From contig SKJA01000042.1 of the NCBI GenBank assembly GCA_007116105.1, positions 1 through 9,771 of the forward strand: a stretch of DNA of 9,771 nucleotides. The letters are read 5' to 3'. The position numbers were made by a program, and so were the translations under genes. Source of the DNA: Candidatus Izemoplasma sp. Its GTDB lineage: Bacteria > Bacillota_I > Bacilli_A > Izemoplasmatales > Izemoplasmataceae. Positions 1 through 5,184 of this stretch are shown piece after piece. Numbering within the stretch: the stretch's first letter is position 1; every line of letters starts with the position of its first letter. The notes beneath the pieces were generated by a model that worked only from the letters and a program-made list of their open reading frames with translations, made no database searches and was not told the DNA's origin.

Positions 1-99
1 CGTGAGCAAGAAAAGCTGTTCCGTAAACTTGCTGAAACCGATCTCCAAACCAACGATGCATCGATGTGGGAAAAATTTAAAAACGTCTTCAAACAATAA
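1..99 (+). CDS. dnaJ: Probable chaperone protein DnaJ, C-terminal end only (5' truncated by window)
   Basis: Frame 1 is open from the first base to the TAA at 97-99 and encodes the last 32 residues of a protein. The end pairs a charged helix (REQEKLFRKLAE) with a final WEKFKNVFKQ. This resembles the C-terminus of DnaJ, where a 'KQ..LL.EL' helix is followed after a variable linker by an 'FFD.VK..F' helix. DnaJ is the Hsp40 co-chaperone that stimulates DnaK ATPase and delivers unfolded clients. The position just upstream of mtaB and rpsU fits the hrcA-grpE-dnaK-dnaJ cluster that precedes these genes in Bacillota. The J-domain, zinc centre and substrate-binding domains lie outside the window, so the call rests on a short match plus context. 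A terminator follows at once, so this is the last gene of its operon. Confidence 0.7.
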   Translation, partial: REQEKLFRKLAETDLQTNDASMWEKFKNVFKQ

Positions 100-118
100 A
101 GGCCTTTTGGCCTTTTTT
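98..118 (+). terminator. Intrinsic terminator after the dnaJ-like gene
   Basis: AAAGGCC (98-104) and GGCCTTT (109-115) form a perfect 7-bp stem around a TTTT loop, and the T run continues to 118. The left arm overlaps the last two bases of the stop codon, so the hairpin begins directly at the end of the gene. Confidence 0.85.
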
Positions 119-134
119 GCTGCTATGATATAAT
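107..134 (+). promoter_or_regulatory. Extended -10 promoter for mtaB
   Basis: A perfect TATAAT at 129-134 is preceded by TG at 126-127, the extended -10 form (TGATATAAT). The best -35 candidate is TTGGCC at 107-112 with a 16-base spacer, which keeps only the TTG of the consensus and lies within the upstream terminator hairpin. Start of transcription is expected near 141, immediately in front of the mtaB ribosome-binding site, giving a very short leader. The -10 is strong evidence; the -35 is weak. Confidence 0.65.
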
Positions 135-140
135 GCTAGC

Positions 141-147
141 GAGGTGA
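141..147 (+). promoter_or_regulatory. Ribosome-binding site of mtaB
   Basis: GAGGTGA is fully complementary to the anti-Shine-Dalgarno end of 16S rRNA and ends 4 bases before the ATG at 152. It fixes the mtaB start. The same heptamer is used for cdd. Confidence 0.85.
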
Positions 148-151
148 CCCG

Positions 152-1453
152 ATGAACGTTAGTTTTGCTACCCTTGGGTGTAAAGTCAATAGTTACGAAA
201 GTCAAGCGTTGATGACGCTTTTTGAGACACACCACTACAAGATTGTTCCATTTAAAGAATACGCCGATGTCTACATTATTAACACGTGTAGCGTGACCAA
301 TCAAAGTGAAGTTAAATCACGTAAGCTCATTCGTCAAGCACTGCGAAGAAATCCCGAAGCTGTGGTGGCGGTTATTGGATGTTATGCACAACTTAAAAGT
401 GATGAAGTGCTAGCCATCGAAGGCGTCGACATCGTGATGGGCACACAAGACCGCATGCGTTTGCTCGAACATGTTGAAAAAGTACTTCATGAGCGCCAAC
501 GCATTTTAGATGTACACGATGTCTCGCAATCAAAAACCTTTGATCGTTTGAATGTCACACACTTTAAAGAACAAACCCGCGCCTATGTAAAAATACAAGA
601 TGGATGCCAAATGTTTTGTACTTTTTGCATCATCCCCTTTGCTCGAGGTCCAATGCGCTCGCGGCCCATCGAGGACATTTTAAGTGAGATTCATCAATTG
701 GTCGAAGAAGGGTATAAAGAGGTTGTCCTAACCGGCATTCATACCGGAGGCTATGGTCTTGAGTCAAAGGAGCACACACTCATCGACCTCATCGATGCCA
801 TCTTAGCCAAGACGAAGGTTGAACGATTAAGAATCTCCTCGATTGAGTTTAATCAAGTGACCCCCGCACTCATCGAAAGACTTTCAAGAGAACCTCGTTT
901 AGCCCAACACCTACACATTCCCTTGCAAAGCGGAAGCACTGCCATTTTGAAGCGTATGCGTCGGCGCTATGATGCCCAAACGTACATTCACGCCATCAAA
1001 GCGCTTCAAGAAACACTGCCCAATCTCTTAATAACGACGGATCTCATTGTGGGCTTTCCTGGGGAGCGTGAAGAAGATTTTAAAGAAACGCTTCAAACGC
1101 TCGAAGCCTGTCGGTTTTATCAAGTGCATGTCTTTCCCTATTCAAAGCGTTCGGGCACACAGGCGGCACTGATGCCAGACCATTTGTCTAAAGTTGTTAA
1201 ATCCATGCGCGTCAATCAAGTTTTGCAGCTATCAGAAAAGCTACAGTTTCAACATCACGAACGAAAAAAAGGGCAAACACTTGAAATCATCTTAGAAGCC
1301 TTTGATGAGGGTGTGGCGTATGGTCATAGCAGTGAATACATCTATGTTGCATGTGAGGTTGAACGATTTGAGAAGGGCCAAAAAATCGCGGTAACATTAG
1401 AAAATACCCACGTTTATCCGCCAAAAGCACGCTTGAACACCAAAAATCCTTAA
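152..1453 (+). CDS. mtaB: tRNA (N6-L-threonylcarbamoyladenosine(37)-C2)-methylthiotransferase MtaB
   Basis: MtaB is a radical-SAM methylthiotransferase that converts t6A to ms2t6A at position 37 of ANN-decoding tRNAs, in the cytoplasm and using two 4Fe-4S clusters. The 433 residues show all three parts of the family. The N-terminal UPF0004 domain has cluster cysteines at C10 (TLGCKVN), C46 (INTCSVT) and C77 (VIGCYAQ). The radical-SAM core has the C152-xxx-C156-xx-C159 motif (DGCQMFCTFCIIP). A C-terminal TRAM-like RNA-binding region spans about 370-430. The phrases VLTGIHTGGYG, LHIPLQSGS and VFPYSKR(S/T)GT are typical of MtaB rather than MiaB or RimO. Length is normal for MtaB. In Bacillus prmA and rsmE separate dnaJ from mtaB; here they are absent and mtaB has its own promoter. 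There is no clear terminator after it, so read-through into rpsU is possible. Confidence 0.95.
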   Translation: MNVSFATLGCKVNSYESQALMTLFETHHYKIVPFKEYADVYIINTCSVTNQSEVKSRKLIRQALRRNPEAVVAVIGCYAQLKSDEVLAIEGVDIVMGTQDRMRLLEHVEKVLHERQRILDVHDVSQSKTFDRLNVTHFKEQTRAYVKIQDGCQMFCTFCIIPFARGPMRSRPIEDILSEIHQLVEEGYKEVVLTGIHTGGYGLESKEHTLIDLIDAILAKTKVERLRISSIEFNQVTPALIERLSREPRLAQHLHIPLQSGSTAILKRMRRRYDAQTYIHAIKALQETLPNLLITTDLIVGFPGEREEDFKETLQTLEACRFYQVHVFPYSKRSGTQAALMPDHLSKVVKSMRVNQVLQLSEKLQFQHHERKKGQTLEIILEAFDEGVAYGHSSEYIYVACEVERFEKGQKIAVTLENTHVYPPKARLNTKNP

Positions 1454-1489
1454 AAAACCTCTTAAAAACGCCGAAATTTGGATTATTTC

Positions 1490-1518
1490 TTTACACTAAG
1501 ATGTTTTTTTGATATTAT
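1490..1518 (+). promoter_or_regulatory. Sigma-70/SigA-type promoter for rpsU
   Basis: TTTACA (1490-1495) and TATTAT (1513-1518) each match the consensus at five of six positions and are separated by exactly 17 bases. Transcription would begin near 1525, giving a leader of about 30 bases that carries the strong rpsU ribosome-binding site. The elements lie in the 102-base gap after mtaB. Confidence 0.65.
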
Positions 1519-1541
1519 GATGAAGGAAATTCACGAGTGGA

Positions 1542-1547
1542 AGGAGG
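1542..1547 (+). promoter_or_regulatory. Ribosome-binding site that decides the rpsU start
   Basis: AGGAGG, within AAGGAGGGA, sits 8 bases before the ATG at 1556. This is near-consensus and ideally spaced. It places the start at 1556 rather than at the in-frame ATG at 1478, which lies upstream of the promoter. Confidence 0.9.
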
Positions 1548-1555
1548 GACACCTC

Positions 1556-1729
1556 ATGGCAAAAACTGTTGTTAGAAACAACGAATCGTTGGAAGACGCG
1601 CTTAAACGCTTTAAGCGTGATGTTTCGCGTTCTGGGACCCTGCAAGAAGCTCGTAAGCGTGAGTATTACGTTAAACCAAGTGTATCGAAGAAATTAAAAC
1701 AGCGTCAAAACAAAGGTAAAAAACGATAA
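1556..1729 (+). CDS. rpsU: 30S ribosomal protein bS21
   Basis: This 57-residue basic protein has the bS21 pattern: MAKTVVRNNESLEDALKRFK, then a region rich in Arg and Lys with RKREYYVKPS, and a lysine-rich tail (KKLKQRQNKGKKR). bS21 binds late to the 30S subunit near the 3' end of 16S rRNA and helps initiation. The length is normal for the short Gram-positive form. The reading frame could be extended to an ATG at 1478, but those extra codons cover the promoter and the Shine-Dalgarno sequence and have no family counterpart, so the start is set at 1556. In Bacillus rpsU is followed by yqeY; here a strong terminator follows and then phoH. With promoter and terminator of its own it is probably expressed as a one-gene unit, with possible extra transcript from mtaB. 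Confidence 0.95.
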   Translation: MAKTVVRNNESLEDALKRFKRDVSRSGTLQEARKREYYVKPSVSKKLKQRQNKGKKR

Positions 1730-1735
1730 AACGAC

Positions 1736-1767
1736 AACGGTGAATGTAAAATTCACCGTTATTTTTT
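1736..1767 (+). terminator. Strong intrinsic terminator after rpsU
   Basis: AACGGTGAAT (1736-1745) and ATTCACCGTT (1751-1760) pair perfectly over 10 bases around the loop GTAAA, followed by A and six T (1762-1767). It starts 7 bases after the rpsU stop and separates rpsU from the long phoH-trmK unit. Confidence 0.92.
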
Positions 1768-1787
1768 ACTGCATCAAGACGTAAATA

Positions 1788-1796
1788 TGGTATAAT
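1788..1796 (+). promoter_or_regulatory. Extended -10 promoter for the phoH-trmK operon
   Basis: TGGTATAAT combines a perfect TATAAT (1791-1796) with the TG of an extended -10. No good -35 is seen at 16-18 bases upstream, where the sequence is around 1767-1775 and unlike TTGACA. Transcription would start near 1803. This is the only convincing promoter I see for the eight complete genes and trmK that follow. Confidence 0.65.
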
Positions 1797-1814
1797 AAAG
1801 CCACTTGAAAAGGA

Positions 1815-1821
1815 AAAGGAG
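1815..1821 (+). promoter_or_regulatory. Ribosome-binding site of phoH, next to two in-frame TTG codons
   Basis: AAAGGAG ends 2 bases before the TTG at 1824 and 8 bases before the in-frame TTG at 1830. The spacing favours 1830. A weaker AGGA at 1811-1814 would be spaced 9 bases from 1824, so the first TTG is not excluded. Confidence 0.6.
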
Positions 1822-1829
1822 TCTTGCGA

Positions 1830-2795
1830 TTGGAGCTGACAAAACTTACCGTTACTTTCGATAATCTTGCGAATGTACGCTCTGTTTTAGGTGTTCATGA
1901 TCGACACTTAACGGTGCTTAACACCCTTTTTAACACCACCATTTCAACCAATGGAGAAGCCATCTATGTTGAGAGCCAAGATAAAGCCCTGATCGAGCGC
2001 ATTGAAAAAACGCTCGATGTTTTGCTTGCGATGGCCAATCATCACGTACCTTTAGGGGAACGTGAGATTTTATATGTCGCAAACATGACGCCTCATATTG
2101 ATAAAGATCAACTGCTCGAACACTTTACCCAACGGGTTGAAATCACAAGAACACTGACAGGCAAACCCATTTACGCCAAAACCCTCGCCCAAAAAACGTA
2201 CCTCAAAGCCATCGAGAAATATCCCTTGGTTTTTTCTGTAGGGCCTGCAGGCACGGGGAAAACGTACTTGGCTGTGGTGCATGCGGTAAGTTTACTAAAG
2301 CAAGGTCGCATCAAGAAAATTATACTGACGCGCCCTGCGGTTGAAGCCGGTGAAAATCTAGGGTTTCTTCCTGGTGATTTGAAAGAAAAGATTGATCCTT
2401 ACCTTCGCCCCTTGTATGACGCGCTTTATGAAGTGTTAGGCCGAAAGCAAGTTGAAGATATGATTGAACGCAACATCATCGAGATTGCGCCACTAGCTTA
2501 CATGCGGGGACGCACCTTAGACGATGCGTATGTCATTTTAGATGAAGCTCAAAACACCACCATTGGCCAAATGAAACTCTTTTTAACACGGCTTGGGTTC
2601 CACTCAAAAATGGTTGTGACAGGGGATTTAACGCAAATTGATTTGCCCCCAAGAGTGGAAAGTGGATTGATTCACGCAACCCGGATTTTAAAAGGGATTG
2701 AAGACATTAAAGTCATTCGTTTTGAACGTATTGACGTCATTCGTCACCCACTGATTCAGACCATTTTGGAGCGTTATGATGCTAAATCTAGTTAA
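1830..2795 (+). CDS. phoH: PhoH-like P-loop ATPase (PhoH/YbeZ family)
   Basis: This cytoplasmic ATPase family has a helicase-like P-loop fold. It is linked genetically to RNA metabolism and usually sits next to ybeY; its exact role is not settled. The protein has 321 residues from the TTG at 1830 (323 if the TTG at 1824 is used). After an N-terminal region containing a KH-like/LFNTTI segment, the ATPase core shows Walker A GPAGTGKT (about 138-145), TRPAVEAGENLGFLPGD (about 167-183), Walker B VILDEAQN (about 235-242) and the sensor-like TGDLTQIDLP (about 265-274). All are classic PhoH signatures and length is normal. No ATG lies near the expected N-terminus, so a TTG start is required. The gene opens the operon and overlaps ybeY by 20 bases, suggesting coupled translation. 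In Bacillus yqfC and yqfD usually precede it; neither is here. Confidence 0.93.
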   Translation: MELTKLTVTFDNLANVRSVLGVHDRHLTVLNTLFNTTISTNGEAIYVESQDKALIERIEKTLDVLLAMANHHVPLGEREILYVANMTPHIDKDQLLEHFTQRVEITRTLTGKPIYAKTLAQKTYLKAIEKYPLVFSVGPAGTGKTYLAVVHAVSLLKQGRIKKIILTRPAVEAGENLGFLPGDLKEKIDPYLRPLYDALYEVLGRKQVEDMIERNIIEIAPLAYMRGRTLDDAYVILDEAQNTTIGQMKLFLTRLGFHSKMVVTGDLTQIDLPPRVESGLIHATRILKGIEDIKVIRFERIDVIRHPLIQTILERYDAKSS

Positions 2796-3195
2796 TCAAA
2801 CACACACAGTAATCCCGACATCACTGATAGAAAAACTGGTGACTCACGCGTATCAGCGCTTAGAAGTCGATCCTAATCGAACGTTGAGTTTAGTCTTTGT
2901 TGATCAAACAACCATGCAAAGCTACAACGCTCAGTTTAAAGACAAAGATCGTCCAACAGACGTTCTAACATTTCCCTCAGAAGCCAGCGATGAACTTGGA
3001 GACGTCATTATTGCGTTAGACATTGCCTTAGATCAAGCACAAGCCTATGGACATTCGTTTGAGCGAGAAGTTTGTTTTCTTATTGTTCACGGCTTTTTAC
3101 ATACGTTAGGCTTTGTGCATGATTCTCCTGAGGATGAACAGGTGATGATCGATTGGCAAAACACACTGTTGAATGAACTTAATATCACGAGGTGA
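2776..3195 (+). CDS. ybeY: Endoribonuclease YbeY (rRNA maturation factor)
   Basis: YbeY is a single-strand-specific metallo-endoribonuclease needed for 16S rRNA 3' maturation and 70S quality control. The 139-residue protein has the zinc motif H-x3-H-x5-H at H105, H109 and H115 (HGFLHTLGFVH), the conserved RPTDVLTFP stretch at 59-67 and GDVIIA at 75-80. The common 'LGYDH' is LGFVH here, but all three metal-binding histidines are present. Length is at the short end of the normal range. Two adjacent ATG codons (2776 and 2779) could start it; GGAG at 2768-2771 is 4 bases from the first and 7 from the second, so 2779 is slightly better and would shorten the protein by one residue. It overlaps phoH by 20 bases. 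It ends in TGA, which argues against a TGA-for-Trp code. dgkA, often the next gene in Bacillus, is missing. Confidence 0.93.
   Translation: MMLNLVNQTHTVIPTSLIEKLVTHAYQRLEVDPNRTLSLVFVDQTTMQSYNAQFKDKDRPTDVLTFPSEASDELGDVIIALDIALDQAQAYGHSFEREVCFLIVHGFLHTLGFVHDSPEDEQVMIDWQNTLLNELNITR
3189..3195 (+). promoter_or_regulatory. Ribosome-binding site of cdd, covering the ybeY stop codon
   Basis: GAGGTGA, the same heptamer as in front of mtaB, ends 5 bases before the ATG at 3201. Its last three bases are the TGA stop of ybeY. It selects the ATG at 3201 over an in-frame GTG at 3192 that lies inside the site itself. Confidence 0.85.
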
Positions 3196-3200
3196 ATTTT

Positions 3201-3593
3201 ATGAATGAACGTTTATTACACGCCGCTCAAGATGTCTTGAAACACGCGTATGTCAAGTATTCAAACTTTCCCGTGGCCGCGGCCCTTTTGTTGGATGACG
3301 ATACCATCATCACCGGGGTGAATGTTGAAAATGCCTCTTTCGGTTTAACAAACTGTGCAGAGCGCACGGCTCTATTTACCGCTTACACCCAAGGCTATCG
3401 CAAAGAAAACATCAAAGAAATACTTATAACGACAGCCAAAACACACCTTGTCTCCCCATGTGGAGCATGTCGTCAAGTACTCAGTGAACTGATGCCTAAA
3501 GAGGCTTTGGTTCATATGCACCATGGCAACAACATCACAACCGTTCGAAATGAAGAGCTGTTACCTTTAGCGTTTAGTGAGGAAGATTTATAG
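3201..3593 (+). CDS. cdd: Cytidine deaminase (homotetrameric type)
   Basis: Cdd deaminates cytidine and deoxycytidine to uridine and deoxyuridine in pyrimidine salvage. The 130-residue protein starts MNERLLHAAQ and shows YVKYSNFPVAAALL (substrate pocket), NVENAS at 41-46, the catalytic C52-x-E54 (NCAERTALF) and PCGAC with zinc ligands C87 and C90. Three cysteine ligands identify the small tetrameric class rather than the larger dimeric E. coli type. Length is normal. The ATG at 3201 was chosen because its Shine-Dalgarno sequence is 5 bases away; extending to the GTG at 3192 would place the start within that site. The gene lies between ybeY and era, as in Bacillus, though without the usual dgkA. 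Its stop TAG shares its last base with the GTG start of era. Confidence 0.95.
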   Translation: MNERLLHAAQDVLKHAYVKYSNFPVAAALLLDDDTIITGVNVENASFGLTNCAERTALFTAYTQGYRKENIKEILITTAKTHLVSPCGACRQVLSELMPKEALVHMHHGNNITTVRNEELLPLAFSEEDL

Positions 3594-4486
3594 TGTTTCA
3601 ATCCGGTTTTATCACCATTGTCGGTAAACCAAACGTCGGCAAAAGCACCTGGCTTAATGCTGTGATGAAGGAAAAGATTTCCATCACCTCAGCCAAACCA
3701 CAAACCACCCGCGATACCATTCGCGGTATTTATCATTATGAGGGTGGTCAAATGATTTTTATTGACACACCTGGCATTCATCAAAGCAAACACCGACTCG
3801 GTGCAAACATGACAAAAAACGCTTTAGCAACGCTCAACAGTGTCGATGTTATTTTGTACATGGTCAGTGCGACCGACAAGTACGATGAAAGCGATCAAAT
3901 GATTCTAGACACGTTAAAACATGCTCGCACGCCCAAGGTTTTAGTCATAAATAAAACAGACCTTGTTAAAGATGTTCCACGATTAGAAGGTTACATTCAG
4001 CGCTATAAAGACGCTGTAAACTTTGACTTAGTGGTTGGCATTAGCGCCCTAAAAGGCACGTTTGTGGACACCTTAATCAATGATTTGAAACCGTTCCTTC
4101 CAGAAGGTCCGCCGTATTACCCTACCGACATGAAAACCGATTCGCCAAAACAGCACATGATTTCGGAACGGATTCGAGAAAAGATTTTACGCCTGACACA
4201 AGAAGAAATACCCCACAGTGTGATGGTCACAGTCGAATACATTGAACCCGATGACACGTTTAAAAATGTTTTGAACATTCATGCGTCGATCATTGTCGAA
4301 CGGGACAGTCAAAAAGGCATCCTCATTGGCAAAGGTGGGGCTATGATTAAGCGTATAGGGACTCAAGCAAGAGAAGATATCTTAGCTTTATTAGGCGAAA
4401 AAATCTTCTTAGACCTTCATGTTAAAGTCATCAAAGACTGGCGCAATAAAGAACATCATTTGAAGCAGTTTGGTTATATAGAGTAA
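3593..4486 (+). CDS. era: GTPase Era (16S rRNA / 30S assembly)
   Basis: Era is a GTPase with a KH domain that binds the 3' end of 16S rRNA and couples 30S maturation to growth. The 297 residues show the GTPase motifs in order: G1 GKPNVGKS (11-18), G2 region KPQTTRDTIRG (35-45), G3 DTPG (58-61), G4 NKTD (120-123) and G5 ISALKG (150-155). The C-terminal KH domain spans about 190-290, with GILIGKGGAMIKRIG at 242-256. Length is normal. Translation starts at GTG, which shares one base with the cdd stop (TAGTG); GAGGA at 3579-3583 lies 9 bases upstream inside cdd, so translation is probably coupled. Era is two genes downstream of ybeY, which acts in the same 16S 3'-end maturation step, and shares its transcript. 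Confidence 0.97.
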   Translation: MFQSGFITIVGKPNVGKSTWLNAVMKEKISITSAKPQTTRDTIRGIYHYEGGQMIFIDTPGIHQSKHRLGANMTKNALATLNSVDVILYMVSATDKYDESDQMILDTLKHARTPKVLVINKTDLVKDVPRLEGYIQRYKDAVNFDLVVGISALKGTFVDTLINDLKPFLPEGPPYYPTDMKTDSPKQHMISERIREKILRLTQEEIPHSVMVTVEYIEPDDTFKNVLNIHASIIVERDSQKGILIGKGGAMIKRIGTQAREDILALLGEKIFLDLHVKVIKDWRNKEHHLKQFGYIE

Positions 4487-4490
4487 CACG

Positions 4491-5174
4491 ATGAAAGTCT
4501 ACATCATAAAAACGGTGGATTATCAAGAGCACAGTCGCTTAATGTATGGCTTAAGTGACCAAGGCATGGTCAGCATGCTCGCTCGGGGTGTAAAAAAAAT
4601 GAATCATCCACTGCGCCACCTGGCACACCCTGGGATGTTGCTGGATGTGACCCTCACACAAGGCAAACTGCCTACGGTTAAAGACGCCACGGTGGTGTCA
4701 CATTATCCCGCCGCAAAAGCGGATTTAGTAAAGTTAACGGTGCATCACTTGTGTGGTGAGATTGTTTATCACAACGTGACCCAAGATGACGATTATCCTA
4801 AGCTTTTCACCTTTATGCAGCGAACCTTTCAAGCGCTTGAAACGCATCCCAATGCCATCGACATTGCCCTTTTGTTCGAACTGAAGATGTTAGCTTTTTT
4901 GGGGTTTGCTCTAGGGTTCTCACGCCAATCACAACGTCGTGCGTTCAATCACTCAACCTATGAAATTGAACCCATACAGGCGACACACACACTTCTTGAA
5001 GAAACCATTTATGAAGACTTTAGATTGCTTTACTATGCCGATGTAAGCGACTTAAAACCTCGCCATTTCACCATTGAAACACAGCGCATGTATCTTGAAA
5101 TTACCCATCAACTTTACCTTAAACATCTCGACTTCAAAGCCCAGTCCAAAGCGCTGTTGTTGAGTTTTCTTTAG
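4491..5174 (+). CDS. recO: DNA repair protein RecO, lacking the zinc-finger cysteines
   Basis: RecO works with RecR and RecF to load RecA on SSB-coated single-stranded DNA and anneals complementary strands. The 227-residue protein has the N-terminal OB-fold pattern (KVYIIKTVDYQEHSRLMYGL, then GMVSMLARGVKK) over about 1-75, followed by a helical domain with the typical LKMLAFLGFALGF at about 131-143. In Bacillus-type RecO this is followed by a four-cysteine zinc finger. Here the region around 144-166 has no cysteine, and C88 is the only one in the protein, so the metal site is absent. The protein is slightly shorter than the usual 240-255 residues. There is no clear Shine-Dalgarno sequence; the start lies 4 bases after the era stop, so translation likely depends on coupling. 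Identity rests on N-terminal pattern, helical motif and position between era and glyQS. Confidence 0.88.
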   Translation: MKVYIIKTVDYQEHSRLMYGLSDQGMVSMLARGVKKMNHPLRHLAHPGMLLDVTLTQGKLPTVKDATVVSHYPAAKADLVKLTVHHLCGEIVYHNVTQDDDYPKLFTFMQRTFQALETHPNAIDIALLFELKMLAFLGFALGFSRQSQRRAFNHSTYEIEPIQATHTLLEETIYEDFRLLYYADVSDLKPRHFTIETQRMYLEITHQLYLKHLDFKAQSKALLLSFL

Positions 5175-5184
5175 GAGGATATGT

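Noticed and set aside
1471..1481. Possible short hairpin after mtaB (CCGAAATTTGG)
   Set aside because: Only about four pairs including a G-T wobble, loop too small and no T run, so it is not a terminator.
1478..1555. In-frame extension of rpsU to an upstream ATG at 1478
   Set aside because: It would translate through the rpsU promoter and Shine-Dalgarno sequence, adds residues with no bS21 counterpart, and the ATG at 1556 has an ideal ribosome-binding site.
3192..3200. GTG at 3192 as the start of cdd
   Set aside because: The GTG lies inside the GAGGTGA Shine-Dalgarno sequence that serves the ATG at 3201, and family N-termini fit the ATG.
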